DNA of 20,491 bases from Akkermansiaceae bacterium (GCA_023301645.1 JALZUH010000023.1:1-20491); one strand, 5' to 3'. Positions 1-7,878 are shown, numbered from the stretch's first letter. Numbers and translations: made by a program. Notes: generated by a model from the letters alone, not told the origin.

Positions 1-72
1 GGAGCTGCCCTAGAGGACATGCTCACTGAACCACCAAAAGGACAGTTAGCCAAACCTACTGGTTCGACCTAA
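1..72 (+). CDS. ilvB: Acetolactate synthase large subunit, C-terminal end (partial)
   Basis: The first 23 codons of the window are open in frame 1 and end at TAA (70-72). The encoded tail contains GAALEDMLTEPPKG, which fits the extreme C-terminus of acetohydroxyacid synthase catalytic subunits, where a similar Met-Leu segment follows the last conserved Pro-Met-Val-Pro motif. That motif lies outside the window. The next gene on the same strand is the regulatory subunit ilvN, the expected partner in branched-chain amino-acid synthesis. The last four sense codons and the stop lie inside the first copy of a 20-bp tandem repeat. The identification rests mainly on ilvN following it; the fragment is too short for certainty. 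Confidence 0.7.
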   Translation, partial: GAALEDMLTEPPKGQLAKPTGST

Positions 73-124
73 CACCTACTGGTTCGACCTAACACCTACT
101 GGTTCGACCTAACACCCACTGGTT
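54..124. repeat. 20-bp tandem repeat, about 3.5 copies
   Basis: The unit acctactggttcgacctaac occurs at 54-73, 74-93 and 94-113 without a mismatch. A partial, slightly diverged copy follows at 114-124. The unit length is not a multiple of three. The ilvB stop codon lies in the first copy, so the other copies form the ilvB-ilvN spacer. Within each unit ACC-TACT-GGT can form a tiny hairpin. Confidence 0.95.
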
Positions 125-161
125 TCCAACCCTACACAATCACCACACACTTTATAACATC

Positions 162-698
162 ATGTCTCTTGTAACTACAGACAACCCGCCACTCGAAGAA
201 AAGGCAAAGTCACACATTCACACCCTCTCCGTGTTTGTGAACAATCAACCCGGCGTGCTCATGCGCATTTGCCAAATATTCGCTCGCCGTGGATACAATA
301 TCGACTCTCTTGTCGTCTCAGAAGGTCGCGATGACCAGTTCTCTCGCATGACTATCGGCATTAGTGGCGACCCCACTGGACTTGAGCAGATCATCCTACA
401 GGTCAATAAGCTCATCGACGTCATTCACTGTAACGAGCACAACACGGACTCCTCCGTCGTCAAAGAGCTCATCCTTGTGAAGTTCCTTGCGTGCACGCAG
501 AAGCGCACCGAAGCCCTACAGATCATCGACCACTACGGTGGAAAAACAGTAGATTTATCACCCGAGTCCATGATTGCCATGCTCACGGGAGAAAGCTCCA
601 AGATCGATGCAGCGCTCAATATGCTCTCTCAGTTCAAGATTGTCGAAACAGTAAGAACTGGAAAAATCGTCATGGCACGTGGTCAAAACGCCACCTAG
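162..698 (+). CDS. ilvN: Acetolactate synthase small (regulatory) subunit
   Basis: This 178-residue protein has an N-terminal ACT domain at about residues 20-95. Its motif NNQPGVLMRICQIFARRGYN is typical of the valine-binding ACT fold of acetohydroxyacid synthase small subunits. A second ACT-like half (about 98-172) includes the conserved VKELILVK segment. The protein stabilises the catalytic subunit IlvB and confers feedback inhibition by branched-chain amino acids in the cytoplasm. The length is normal for the long IlvN/IlvH type. The gene follows the ilvB end after 89 nt that are largely tandem repeat. No Shine-Dalgarno motif precedes the ATG. A stem-loop with a T-run follows the gene. Confidence 0.95.
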   Translation: MSLVTTDNPPLEEKAKSHIHTLSVFVNNQPGVLMRICQIFARRGYNIDSLVVSEGRDDQFSRMTIGISGDPTGLEQIILQVNKLIDVIHCNEHNTDSSVVKELILVKFLACTQKRTEALQIIDHYGGKTVDLSPESMIAMLTGESSKIDAALNMLSQFKIVETVRTGKIVMARGQNAT

Positions 699-714
699 TA
701 ACACTGCCTAAAAC

Positions 715-748
715 AGTAGGCTCATTTCTATTGAGCCTGCTAGGTTTT
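715..748. terminator. Bidirectional rho-independent terminator between convergent genes
   Basis: Bases 715-724 pair with 732-741 in a 10-bp stem with one G-T wobble, around a 7-nt loop. A TTTT run follows at 745-748 on the + strand. On the - strand the stem is followed by a T-run (complement of AAAA just before 714). It lies between ilvN (+) and the end of the methyltransferase gene (-), whose stop codon overlaps the stem, so it probably serves both. Confidence 0.8.
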
Positions 749-1669
749 GTAAATAAACCTCTTTAATCCCCAGCCTTCCCCTGCCTCAATATAGCCTTGA
801 GGATGGGGTAATCTCTCAGCGCAACTTGCCGCTGATAGCTGCTCATTGATGAGACCTGAGAGAAAACTCTCATCGAGCTCAGGAGCATTTAGGCAAGCAA
901 GTATTTCTGCCCCCTCAGGATTGAGTAATTCAGCCAGCCTACCTATGAGTCGTGGATAGTCCTTAGTCGCTACAAAGCTCCCCGGCTGGTGTGATGGCGG
1001 ATCGAGCACGACGATATCAAATGGGCCCAAACGCTTGAGCTTCCCCCATGTCTTAAATAGATCATGAGCTAGATAAGTCACCTTACGGCAGCTCTCTTGG
1101 TCAAAATTAAGCCGATGATTCTCACGCCCTACACTCAGCGCGCGACTACTCAGATCTAGGTTAACCACACGATCAGCACCACCAGCTATGGCAGCAACGG
1201 ACAAGGCACAAGTGTAGGAAAATAAATTAAGCACACTTTTCCCCTCAGCACGAGACCTCAGCCACGACCTACCTGGCTCCATATCGAGGAAAAAACCGTG
1301 ATTCTGATTTTTAGCCAGAGAAAGCATAAAGTCCAAGCCAGACTCATGCGCTCTATCTGGTAGCACCCCCCATTTCACCTCAACAGGAGCGCCCTTGAGG
1401 AAGCGTCTCTGCACAGCAAAGCAGCTCACCCTTTCAAGTGTGACTAGATACGCATCCAGCTCGGCCAGAAAGGCATCACACTCCGCCACATCCTCATAGA
1501 GCGTGACGAAGACAGCAGGTGCATACCAATCAACCGCCACATACTTATAGCCAGCGACAGCACCGCCACGACCATGGAATAGCCGGACTGCATCGCTACC
1601 GGCTTCCAATAAAGTCTCAGAAATAAGGCTCAGCGGTGACACCTCATCCCCCTCTAGCGATCCCAACAT
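740..1669 (-). CDS. Class I SAM-dependent methyltransferase, RlmI/RlmK-like (probable rRNA methyltransferase)
   Basis: This 309-residue protein has a poorly conserved N-terminal part (1-100) and then a Rossmann methyltransferase domain. NQNHGFFLDMEP (about 121-132) matches the stretch ahead of motif I in the RlmI/RlmK (YccW and RlmL C-terminal) group. VLNLFSYTCALSVAAIAGGA (about 146-165) is the SAM-binding motif I, LDLS (171-174) is motif II, and VLDPPSH (211-217) is the catalytic motif IV. The family methylates 23S rRNA at cytosine or guanine, but the exact target cannot be read here. It starts 14 nt after the proA stop, so the two are probably cotranscribed. It ends in a bidirectional terminator. 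Confidence 0.8.
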   Translation of the reverse strand: MLGSLEGDEVSPLSLISETLLEAGSDAVRLFHGRGGAVAGYKYVAVDWYAPAVFVTLYEDVAECDAFLAELDAYLVTLERVSCFAVQRRFLKGAPVEVKWGVLPDRAHESGLDFMLSLAKNQNHGFFLDMEPGRSWLRSRAEGKSVLNLFSYTCALSVAAIAGGADRVVNLDLSSRALSVGRENHRLNFDQESCRKVTYLAHDLFKTWGKLKRLGPFDIVVLDPPSHQPGSFVATKDYPRLIGRLAELLNPEGAEILACLNAPELDESFLSGLINEQLSAASCAERLPHPQGYIEAGEGWGLKRFIYKT

Positions 1670-1683
1670 GACTTAGAAATCAA

Positions 1684-2967
1684 TTACGTCGTCGCGCACT
1701 TCGTCCTCGTCTGACCATTACCACGGATGCGGTATTGGTAGGATGTTAGCTCCTTCAGAGCCATCGGCCCCCTAGCATGGAGCTTATCGGTAGAAATACC
1801 GATCTCAGCACCGAAGCCAAACTCACCACCATCGGCAAAGCGTGTAGAAACATTATGAAATAGGCACGCACTATCCACACGAGCCATAAAGGACTCCGCG
1901 CGGCTCTTATCCTCCGTGACGATACACTCACTATGACGTGAGCTATGAATATTAATATGATCGATGGCAGCCACCATCTCATCGACTACCTTAATAGCTA
2001 CAATCATGTCGAGATACTCAGCATCCCAGTCCTCTGGAGTAGCTGCCACGGCTAGATCACCAAGAATGGCTACCGTGCTCGCGTCACCGCGCATTTCCAC
2101 GCCTTTCGTGCTGAATACAGCAGCGATCATCGGTAAAAACTCCGCCGCTACATCACGATGGACGAGAAGTGTCTCCATCGCATTACAGACACCAGGCTTA
2201 TGTGTCTTCGCATCATCGACGACACTCACGGCCATTTCTAAATCAGCCAGTTTATCGACATAGGTGTGACAGATACCATCGTAGTGCTTAATCACTGGCA
2301 TACGTGCCTGCGAGACAACGGCTTCAATGAGCCCCTTGCCCCCTCTTGGGATGATAACATCGAGCCACTGATCCATACCAGACATCACACTCACACTCTC
2401 TCGATCGGTGAAGGGAATGAGCTGAATGGCATCTTGAGGCAGTCCAGCCTTCTCGCCACCTACCTGCAGTGCCGCAGCAATAGCCTTATTTGAATGAATC
2501 GCCTCAGAGCCACCACGAAGGATAGTCGCATTACCTGACTTCAGACAGAGCACCGCTGCATCACTTGTGACATTAGGACGGCTTTCGTAAATAATGCCGA
2601 TCACCCCGATAGGAACACGCACTTGCTCGAATTCAATATCATTAGGACGAGTCCAGCAGTCAATCACCTCACCAATGCGGTCAGGAAGCTCTGCAACCTC
2701 CTCCACACCTTTAGCAATAGCATCTACTCTAGCCGAATCGAGACGCAAGCGATCAAGCATCGCAGCCGTTAAACCATTACTCTCACCCGCAGTAATATCG
2801 AGAGCATTAGCAGCCAGGATAGCCGCCTCATGCTCACGAAGTCCCGCTGCCATAGAGCGAAGAATTTGATTTTTCGTCTCAGCATCAAGAACAGCTAGAG
2901 CATGAGCAGAAGCTCGCGCCTTAGCACCCATACCGAGAATGATCTCCTTGATTTCGTTCTTATCCAT
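1684..2967 (-). CDS. proA: Glutamate-5-semialdehyde dehydrogenase (gamma-glutamyl phosphate reductase)
   Basis: This 427-residue protein is close to the usual ProA length and is similar throughout. It reduces gamma-glutamyl phosphate to glutamate-5-semialdehyde with NADPH, the second step of proline synthesis. Recognisable segments are IGIIYESRPNVTSDA (about 123-137), the RGG plus SNKAI region (151-163), DVIIPRGGKGLI (213-224), and HKPGVCNAMETLLVH (256-270), with catalytic Cys261. No proB is adjacent, so the first pathway step must be encoded elsewhere. It lies 61 bp downstream of cysK on the same strand and just upstream of the methyltransferase. No ribosome-binding motif precedes the ATG. 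Confidence 0.97.
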   Translation of the reverse strand: MDKNEIKEIILGMGAKARASAHALAVLDAETKNQILRSMAAGLREHEAAILAANALDITAGESNGLTAAMLDRLRLDSARVDAIAKGVEEVAELPDRIGEVIDCWTRPNDIEFEQVRVPIGVIGIIYESRPNVTSDAAVLCLKSGNATILRGGSEAIHSNKAIAAALQVGGEKAGLPQDAIQLIPFTDRESVSVMSGMDQWLDVIIPRGGKGLIEAVVSQARMPVIKHYDGICHTYVDKLADLEMAVSVVDDAKTHKPGVCNAMETLLVHRDVAAEFLPMIAAVFSTKGVEMRGDASTVAILGDLAVAATPEDWDAEYLDMIVAIKVVDEMVAAIDHINIHSSRHSECIVTEDKSRAESFMARVDSACLFHNVSTRFADGGEFGFGAEIGISTDKLHARGPMALKELTSYQYRIRGNGQTRTKCATT

Positions 2968-3028
2968 GTGCTATGCGCTATGCTTTAGAGGTGGTTTTTA
3001 AATTTACTAACGTGATGTATTCAATCGC

Positions 3029-3994
3029 CTATATCTCAGAAACGGTGAGGTTCATGACCTCCTCCTTCACCTGCTCTGCGAGAGGTGTGCTGAGGTAGCG
3101 CTCAGTTGAGCTACATCCGATTGTCACGATACGCTTACCTTTGAACTCAGGGCGCTTAGCCAGCTGCATCGCAGCCCAGATATTAGCACCTGATGAAATA
3201 CCTACAGGTAAGCCTTCATTTTGAGCAACCGCCTGCGCTGTCGCAAATGCATCTTCATTAGAAACTTGAATCACCTCATCGAGAATATCGACATTGAGGT
3301 TCCCCGGGATAAATCCAGCACCAATGCCCTGAATCTTATGAGGACCAGGGCTACCACCTGAAATGACAGGACTCGCAGTAGGCTCTACAGCCACAGCCAC
3401 CATGTCACAGCGTGACTTAAGGACTTCTGACACACCAGTGATCGTGCCACCTGTGCCGACACCAGCCACAAAGGCATCAATCTTACCATCTGTAGCGCTC
3501 CAGATTTCCTCAGCCGTAGTCTGGCGATGAGCTTCAGGGTTAGCTGGGTTATCAAACTGGCTTGGGCCAAAAGCATTCTCGCCATGCTCTTCGACGAGCT
3601 GCTTTGCCTTAGCAATCGCCCCACCCATACCCTTGGGCGCAGGAGTAAGAACGATCTCAGCACCTAGCATACGAAGTAACACACGGCGCTCAACAGACAT
3701 GCTCTCAGGCATCGTAAGAATACAGCGGTATCCCTTAGCACGAGCAATGAAAGCAAGGGCGATTCCTGTATTACCAGAAGTAGGCTCAATGATTGTTCCA
3801 CCCGGCTTGAGTGAACCATCCTTTTCGGCAGCCTCGATCATCGAGCGACCGATTCTGTCCTTCACACTGAAGAGCGGGTTGAAGAACTCGGCTTTCACCA
3901 GAATCTCTGCATCGAGACCTTTGGTGACATGGTTAAGCTTAATGAGTGGTGTGTTTCCAATCGTATCGACAAGGTTATTTGAAATATGGCTCAT
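3029..3994 (-). CDS. cysK: Cysteine synthase A (O-acetylserine sulfhydrylase)
   Basis: This 321-residue fold-type II PLP enzyme makes cysteine from O-acetylserine and sulfide. The PLP lysine is K45 in SVKDRIG. The substrate loop TSGNTG is at 72-77, the phosphate-binding GTGGTITG follows near 177-184, and PHKIQGIGAGFIP is present near 219-231. The C-terminal segment reads CSSTERYLST, where many relatives have a PDSGERYLST-like version, so the residue that usually contacts the pyridine nitrogen sits in a slightly unusual context. A promoter and an 8-bp inverted repeat lie directly upstream. proA follows 61 bp downstream and may be read through. Confidence 0.95.
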   Translation of the reverse strand: MSHISNNLVDTIGNTPLIKLNHVTKGLDAEILVKAEFFNPLFSVKDRIGRSMIEAAEKDGSLKPGGTIIEPTSGNTGIALAFIARAKGYRCILTMPESMSVERRVLLRMLGAEIVLTPAPKGMGGAIAKAKQLVEEHGENAFGPSQFDNPANPEAHRQTTAEEIWSATDGKIDAFVAGVGTGGTITGVSEVLKSRCDMVAVAVEPTASPVISGGSPGPHKIQGIGAGFIPGNLNVDILDEVIQVSNEDAFATAQAVAQNEGLPVGISSGANIWAAMQLAKRPEFKGKRIVTIGCSSTERYLSTPLAEQVKEEVMNLTVSEI

Positions 3995-4020
3995 AATGAA
4001 ATGGTAGTATGATTTTAGGT

Positions 4021-4049
4021 AAAATAATGGTCTAATAGTAGATAATCAA
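4021..4049 (-). promoter_or_regulatory. Candidate sigma70-type promoter for cysK
   Basis: On the - strand TTGATT (4049-4044) is followed after 17 nt by TATTTT (4026-4021). Each box matches the consensus at four of six positions. Transcription would start near 4014, about 20 nt before the cysK ATG. This is a pattern match only, strengthened by the overlapping palindrome. Confidence 0.35.
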
Positions 4050-4060
4050 TGAACTATTAG
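4032..4060. promoter_or_regulatory. Inverted repeat upstream of cysK, candidate operator
   Basis: CTAATAGT (4032-4039) and ACTATTAG (4053-4060) are perfect 8-bp inverted copies, with centres 21 bp apart, that is, two helical turns. One half lies between the predicted -35 and -10 boxes of cysK and the other just upstream of the -35. This spacing suits a dimeric DNA-binding protein. The regulator is not identifiable here. Confidence 0.45.
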
Positions 4061-4210
4061 CTGTCAGTAATCATCCCTTAATTCCCAGAGCATTCAAGAA
4101 AGATTAACTATTTTCTGTGAATTCCCCCTTGGCCTACTGTCATCGCACCCCTAACTACGTTACCGCCGTTTCTTGATTGAACTCAACAGCGTCTATGCTA
4201 TGAGCCCAGC

Positions 4211-5320
4211 GTGTCCGATACAGATCCTACTACTTCCCAATCACTTCTCAACCTCAACAAAGAGGAGCTAGAAGCATACTTTGCTAACGCTGGTCACAAG
4301 CCATACAGAGCGAAGCAGACACTCGAATGGATTTATAAAAACAGAATCGATAGCATCGACGAGATGCTCAATCTGCCAGCAGCAATGCGCGAAGATCTTG
4401 CTAAGGAATTTCACATCAATGACCTCCAGCATGTCGAAACAAGCGGATCAAAAGACACCACACAGAAGTTCCTCTTTCGCCTTAACGACGGCCGATACGT
4501 AGAAACCGTATTCATCCCTGCCTCCAAAGGACTTAATGGTAAGCAGTCCGACCGTAAAACCATCTGTGTTTCCTCTCAAGTAGGTTGCGCCTTTGGCTGT
4601 AAATTCTGTGCCTCTGGACTCGCTGGCTTCACCAGAAACCTCACGGCCGCTGAGATCGTAGGTCAGATGATGGCTGTAGAAAAAGCCACTGGCGACTCCA
4701 TTAACAACATTGTCTTCATGGGTATGGGCGAGCCACTTGCCAATATCAAAAACCTGATCAAAGCACTTGAAATCATCACCGGCCACTGGGGACTCAATAT
4801 CGGAGCTCGTCACATCACCGTCTCCACCTCAGGACTCGCCCCACAGATTCGCACCCTAGCGGAATTCCCTGTGCCTATCAGACTAGCTATCTCACTGCAC
4901 GGAGCCACCGATGATGTTCGAGACCTCATCATGCCAGTGAACAAAAAATGGCAGATCAAAGAGCTCTTCGACTCACTCCACTACTGGAGAACTCACAAGA
5001 AGCAAAAAATCAGCCTCGAATACATCCTTATCGAAGGTGTTAACGACTCGCTAGACCAAGCCTCTATACTAGCCAAGAGAGCCAAGGGCATCAATGCCAA
5101 AGTAAACCTCATCCCATACAACACCGTTGAAGGACTTGACTGGGTAAGACCCTCAGAAGAAGTCTGCTACGCCTTCCGTGACATCATCGCAGATGCAGGC
5201 ATCAACACCACCCTTAGACTAGAAAAGGGACACGATATTAATGCCGCCTGTGGTCAGCTAAGGCTCAAAAAAGAAACCTCCGAAGGTATCATCGAGGCAC
5301 CAGTCAAAGCGCGCTCATAA
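4211..5320 (+). CDS. rlmN: Dual-specificity 23S rRNA/tRNA adenine-C2 methyltransferase
   Basis: This 369-residue radical-SAM enzyme methylates A2503 of 23S rRNA and A37 of some tRNAs. The [4Fe-4S] cysteines are C126, C130 and C133 in CAFGCKFC. C119 in TICVSSQ is the conserved upstream cysteine. C347 in AACGQL corresponds to the methyl-carrying cysteine of the mechanism. FMGMGEPLANI, ITVSTSGLAP and LAISLHGATD are other family hallmarks. The start is GTG at 4211, because both nearby upstream ATGs are out of frame. No Shine-Dalgarno motif is seen. The gene is transcribed divergently from cysK and ends 21 nt from the glutaredoxin stop, with a hairpin over its own stop codon. Confidence 0.96.
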   Translation: MSDTDPTTSQSLLNLNKEELEAYFANAGHKPYRAKQTLEWIYKNRIDSIDEMLNLPAAMREDLAKEFHINDLQHVETSGSKDTTQKFLFRLNDGRYVETVFIPASKGLNGKQSDRKTICVSSQVGCAFGCKFCASGLAGFTRNLTAAEIVGQMMAVEKATGDSINNIVFMGMGEPLANIKNLIKALEIITGHWGLNIGARHITVSTSGLAPQIRTLAEFPVPIRLAISLHGATDDVRDLIMPVNKKWQIKELFDSLHYWRTHKKQKISLEYILIEGVNDSLDQASILAKRAKGINAKVNLIPYNTVEGLDWVRPSEEVCYAFRDIIADAGINTTLRLEKGHDINAACGQLRLKKETSEGIIEAPVKARS

Positions 5321-5331
5321 TCAATGAGCGC
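5311..5331. terminator. Hairpin over the rlmN stop codon, possible terminator
   Basis: GCGCTCAT (5311-5318) pairs perfectly with ATGAGCGC (5324-5331) around a 5-nt loop. It sits between convergent rlmN and the glutaredoxin gene and includes the rlmN TAA. Neither side has a clear T-run, so intrinsic termination is only possible; transcript-end protection is an alternative. Confidence 0.45.
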
Positions 5332-5341
5332 ACAATAATGG

Positions 5342-5653
5342 CTAATGGCCTGGGCAGCTACTATCGGTAGGAGCATCCGCCTCGTCCTCACGCAGAGCAA
5401 CCAAGCTACTCTCGACAAGATAAGTCTCCACCTCATCACCTGAAACATCGGCCAGCATATGGCCGTTCACACTAACGCATGGGCTAAGAGGCTGGCCACT
5501 CTTCTGCTCCATCTCCCATCGGAAAGCTGGATTCTTGATGATGTCCTTCTCCTCAAAGCTAAGGTCATACTTTCTCATCATGGCGCGGACACCCTCACTC
5601 CAGCCACAAAAAGTCTTTAGGTAGCAAACGATTTCTAAGTTCTCTTGATTCAT
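5342..5653 (-). CDS. Glutaredoxin-like protein with CGWS active site
   Basis: This 103-residue thioredoxin-fold protein begins with EIVCYLKTFCGWSEGV. The active-site motif is C16-G-W-S19, with one catalytic cysteine as in monothiol glutaredoxins, whose usual motif is CGFS. The cis-proline region is P58 in LSPCV, followed by VNGHMLADVSG in place of the usual glycine-rich glutathione-binding segment. The function is probably thiol reduction or deglutathionylation in the cytoplasm; Fe-S cluster transfer is possible but unproven. The C-terminal 20 residues are acidic and end near a cysteine pair-like SSCPG. It stands alone on its strand, converging on rlmN. Confidence 0.75.
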   Translation of the reverse strand: MNQENLEIVCYLKTFCGWSEGVRAMMRKYDLSFEEKDIIKNPAFRWEMEQKSGQPLSPCVSVNGHMLADVSGDEVETYLVESSLVALREDEADAPTDSSCPGH

Positions 5654-5751
5654 AATGTGTTAAAAATTACTGACTTCATAACAAGTCACCCACCCTGCTG
5701 ATGCAACTCATTTGTGAACAAAAGAACTTCGCCCTACCCAATGAAAGAGTC

Positions 5752-5778
5752 TCGACAGCAAAAAAATCTCCCTATAAC
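5752..5778 (+). promoter_or_regulatory. Candidate promoter for the OmpA-like/M23 genes
   Basis: TCGACA (5752-5757) and TATAAC (5773-5778) each match the consensus at five of six positions. They are separated by 15 nt that include an A7 tract. The spacing is short for sigma70. A start near 5785 would leave a 48-nt leader before the ATG at 5833 and would exclude the upstream ATG at 5701. Confidence 0.3.
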
Positions 5779-5832
5779 TTCAGCATCAGCAGGCTCTTAA
5801 AGCCTACCAAACAACACCTCAAGATAAGACCC

Positions 5833-6933
5833 ATGGCTAATCGCAAAAAAAACACCGCCCCATTACTCATCGCGTTCATCATCGTAGCCATAGTGATCCT
5901 ACTATTGATACTCAAAAGGTGCTCAACTAGCACGCAATTACCAGGTAGCGACTCAAGCGCAGCAGCAGCCAGCACCTTAATCCCATCAGATGCTATCGAC
6001 CAAGCCGCTGCGGCTGCAGCAAATGCAGGCCTAACCCCTGACTCTGACACCACTGGACAAGTAGCACCGTCCTCTGGCCCAACATCTGATAACCATACTA
6101 CAAATGACACTAGCGACAAAACTGGTGTAAAAGCAGGCGGAGCGGCCCCCGCAATCGACCCTAACAAGGCAAACAACCAACAGGCCAATCTTAACGGAAC
6201 CCGCGAAACCCTTCAAGGATTCATGGACGCCATCACCCAGCTAGACCCTGTAGCAGCGCAGCAATACGTTAATGAGAACAAGGTTTCATACACTACGATT
6301 GCAGCTCTATGCATGGTTTTTGAAGATGGTGATTACCAATTGATAAAAGATCGCGCTATCAGAGAGATGTTTAAGCAGCAAAACAGCGCTGGATACCTAG
6401 CTAGATTGAACAAAACATCTACATCCAGCAAAGCATCCTTCGCCCTCAACCTGAAACGCACAGATGCTCAAGCCGACTGGAAAATATCTGAAATCAACCT
6501 TGATTCCTTACTAGGCCACTACGCTAAAGAAATCTCTGGAGGAGACATTCACTTCAGCCCACTGGTCAAAAACCCTAAAGGAGGTGAATCACTCGCCATC
6601 TACTTCACTCTAGACTCAGACGAGCTCACACCTCGCACTCAGAAGCAGCTCGAAATCGTTAATAACATCCTCAAAGCCAACCCCGCCAAAAAGCTCCTCA
6701 TTTCAGGACATACCGATGCGCTAGGCTCAGACAGCTATAACTTCACCCTATCTGAGAAACGTGCTGAGCAGGTTATGAACTTCCTCGTGGCCAAAGGTCT
6801 CGATAAGAACCAAGTCTCTATCTCAGGCTTTGGTAAACAACGTCCTAGACAGCCTAACACTACAGCAGATGGAGTAGACTCACCTGAGGGCAGAAGAGCC
6901 AACAGACGCGCTGAAATACTGCTCAATTTCTAA
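5833..6933 (+). CDS. Membrane-anchored OmpA-family peptidoglycan-binding protein
   Basis: From the ATG at 5833 the protein has 366 residues. A basic N-terminus (MANRKKN) leads into one transmembrane helix at about 10-28. An Ala/Ser/Thr-rich linker follows (about 33-125), then a region I do not recognise (about 127-240) beginning TRETLQGFMDAI, which may be an NTF2-like fold. The C-terminal OmpA domain is at about 255-366. Its peptidoglycan-binding signature shows SGHTDALGSDSYNFTLSEKRA and later GFGKQRP and GRRANRRAEI. An in-frame ATG at 5701 would add 44 residues with no domain; I prefer 5833 because it puts the helix at the N-terminus and lies after the predicted promoter. The M23 peptidase gene begins at the next base after its stop. 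Confidence 0.85.
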   Translation: MANRKKNTAPLLIAFIIVAIVILLLILKRCSTSTQLPGSDSSAAAASTLIPSDAIDQAAAAAANAGLTPDSDTTGQVAPSSGPTSDNHTTNDTSDKTGVKAGGAAPAIDPNKANNQQANLNGTRETLQGFMDAITQLDPVAAQQYVNENKVSYTTIAALCMVFEDGDYQLIKDRAIREMFKQQNSAGYLARLNKTSTSSKASFALNLKRTDAQADWKISEINLDSLLGHYAKEISGGDIHFSPLVKNPKGGESLAIYFTLDSDELTPRTQKQLEIVNNILKANPAKKLLISGHTDALGSDSYNFTLSEKRAEQVMNFLVAKGLDKNQVSISGFGKQRPRQPNTTADGVDSPEGRRANRRAEILLNF

Positions 6934-7743
6934 ATGGCAGGTTCCTCCAAATCCTCACTAATTCTATCGAGTGTTGCCATCGCCCTTGTGATCATCACAG
7001 GGAGTATGATCTTGATGCGCAACACCAAGGTAAAGACAAGGAGTGACATCCCCACCCAATCCATGTCCTCATGGCAAAGGGCTGACGAAGCCCTTGGTCA
7101 TACTCCACTCACTAGCACCCCTCCACTAGATACGCGCTTCATCGAGCTCTCAGCCTTCGAGAGAGCTCGCATCCCCACCGCCAGCCAAACCCATCACGCC
7201 ATGGGATCCATCAACGGTGCCCTCACCTATAATGCTCAGGCATTCTGGGATCTCAACAAACGCCGAGGCGGCAACCACACGGGAGATGACATCAATGGAA
7301 TAGGAGGTATGAATACCGACCTAGGCGACCCTATTTTTGCCACTTGTAGCGGCCTAGTCATCTACCGAGGAGAGCCATCACCTGGCTGGGGTAAAATCCT
7401 CATCCTCGCACACAAAGATCAACATGGTGCTATCTACAACACCATGTATTCCCACCTCGACGCCAGCTATTCAGCCTACTCTCATGTCATCCCCCAAGGC
7501 CAAGAAATAGGAACAGCAGGCACAGCCAATGGTAACTACCCCGCCCATCTCCACCTAGAGCTACGCTACAGCACGGGAGTCTTTATAGGAAATGGCTACC
7601 GAGCCCACCCCGGAGAATGCCTGCCCGCAGAACAAAACGAAGCTTACCGGCAAGCAAGCTCAACGAGTCACGCCTATAAGGCACCTCTGGCCATTATTTT
7701 AGAAGACACATTTGAGGCCAAGCCCCAGCTTAAAATACGCTAG
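6934..7743 (+). CDS. M23-family (LytM-type) zinc metallopeptidase, membrane-anchored
   Basis: The protein has 269 residues. The N-terminal hydrophobic segment (about 8-28) is a signal anchor or uncleaved signal. The M23 domain spans about 105-230. The metal ligands are visible as H115-x3-D119 in NHTGDDI and H207 in AHLHLEL (205-207 HLH). H174 in MYSHLD is the other conserved histidine. GDPIFATCSGLVIYRG is the characteristic beta-strand segment. With all ligands present it should be an active endopeptidase on peptidoglycan cross-bridges or stem peptides. The ATG directly follows the stop of the OmpA-like gene, so the two are probably translationally coupled. Together they suggest a wall-remodelling enzyme beside a wall-binding protein. 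Confidence 0.9.
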   Translation: MAGSSKSSLILSSVAIALVIITGSMILMRNTKVKTRSDIPTQSMSSWQRADEALGHTPLTSTPPLDTRFIELSAFERARIPTASQTHHAMGSINGALTYNAQAFWDLNKRRGGNHTGDDINGIGGMNTDLGDPIFATCSGLVIYRGEPSPGWGKILILAHKDQHGAIYNTMYSHLDASYSAYSHVIPQGQEIGTAGTANGNYPAHLHLELRYSTGVFIGNGYRAHPGECLPAEQNEAYRQASSTSHAYKAPLAIILEDTFEAKPQLKIR

Positions 7744-7792
7744 ACAATATATTTCACCTTAACTGATTATTTGTATTTGTATCCTCAAAAAA

Positions 7793-7835
7793 CGAACTAT
7801 ATGCTTCACTAACAATCGAATATAGTTTGGCTTTT
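7793..7835 (+). terminator. AT-rich stem-loop with T-run after the M23 gene
   Basis: Bases 7793-7802 (CGAACTATAT) pair with 7820-7829 (ATATAGTTTG), including one wobble, around a 17-nt loop. TTTT follows at 7832-7835. It would separate the OmpA/M23 pair from the lectin kinase. The loop is long and the stem AT-rich, so an operator is the alternative. Confidence 0.4.
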
Positions 7836-7842
7836 CACAACG

Positions 7843-7859
7843 TGAAGCTGGCTGCTTCA
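7843..7859. other. Short hairpin upstream of the lectin kinase
   Basis: TGAAGC (7843-7848) and GCTTCA (7854-7859) form a perfect 6-bp stem with a 5-nt loop between the terminator-like structure and the predicted -10 box. Its role is unknown. Confidence 0.25.
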
Positions 7860-7878
7860 TCTACCTTGATATCAGACT

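Noticed and set aside
54..124. CRISPR-like or tRNA T-arm-like repeat
   Set aside because: The units are contiguous with no spacers. The GGTTCGA core resembles a T-loop, but there is no acceptor, D or anticodon arm around it.
2266..2493. 75-residue open frame on the + strand within proA
   Set aside because: It lies wholly antisense to conserved ProA coding sequence and has no recognisable content.
5701..5832. In-frame 44-residue N-terminal extension of the OmpA-like protein
   Set aside because: It shows no domain and would bury the single membrane helix internally. A candidate -10 box at 5773 lies within it, and the Met at 5833 gives a normal signal-anchor N-terminus.
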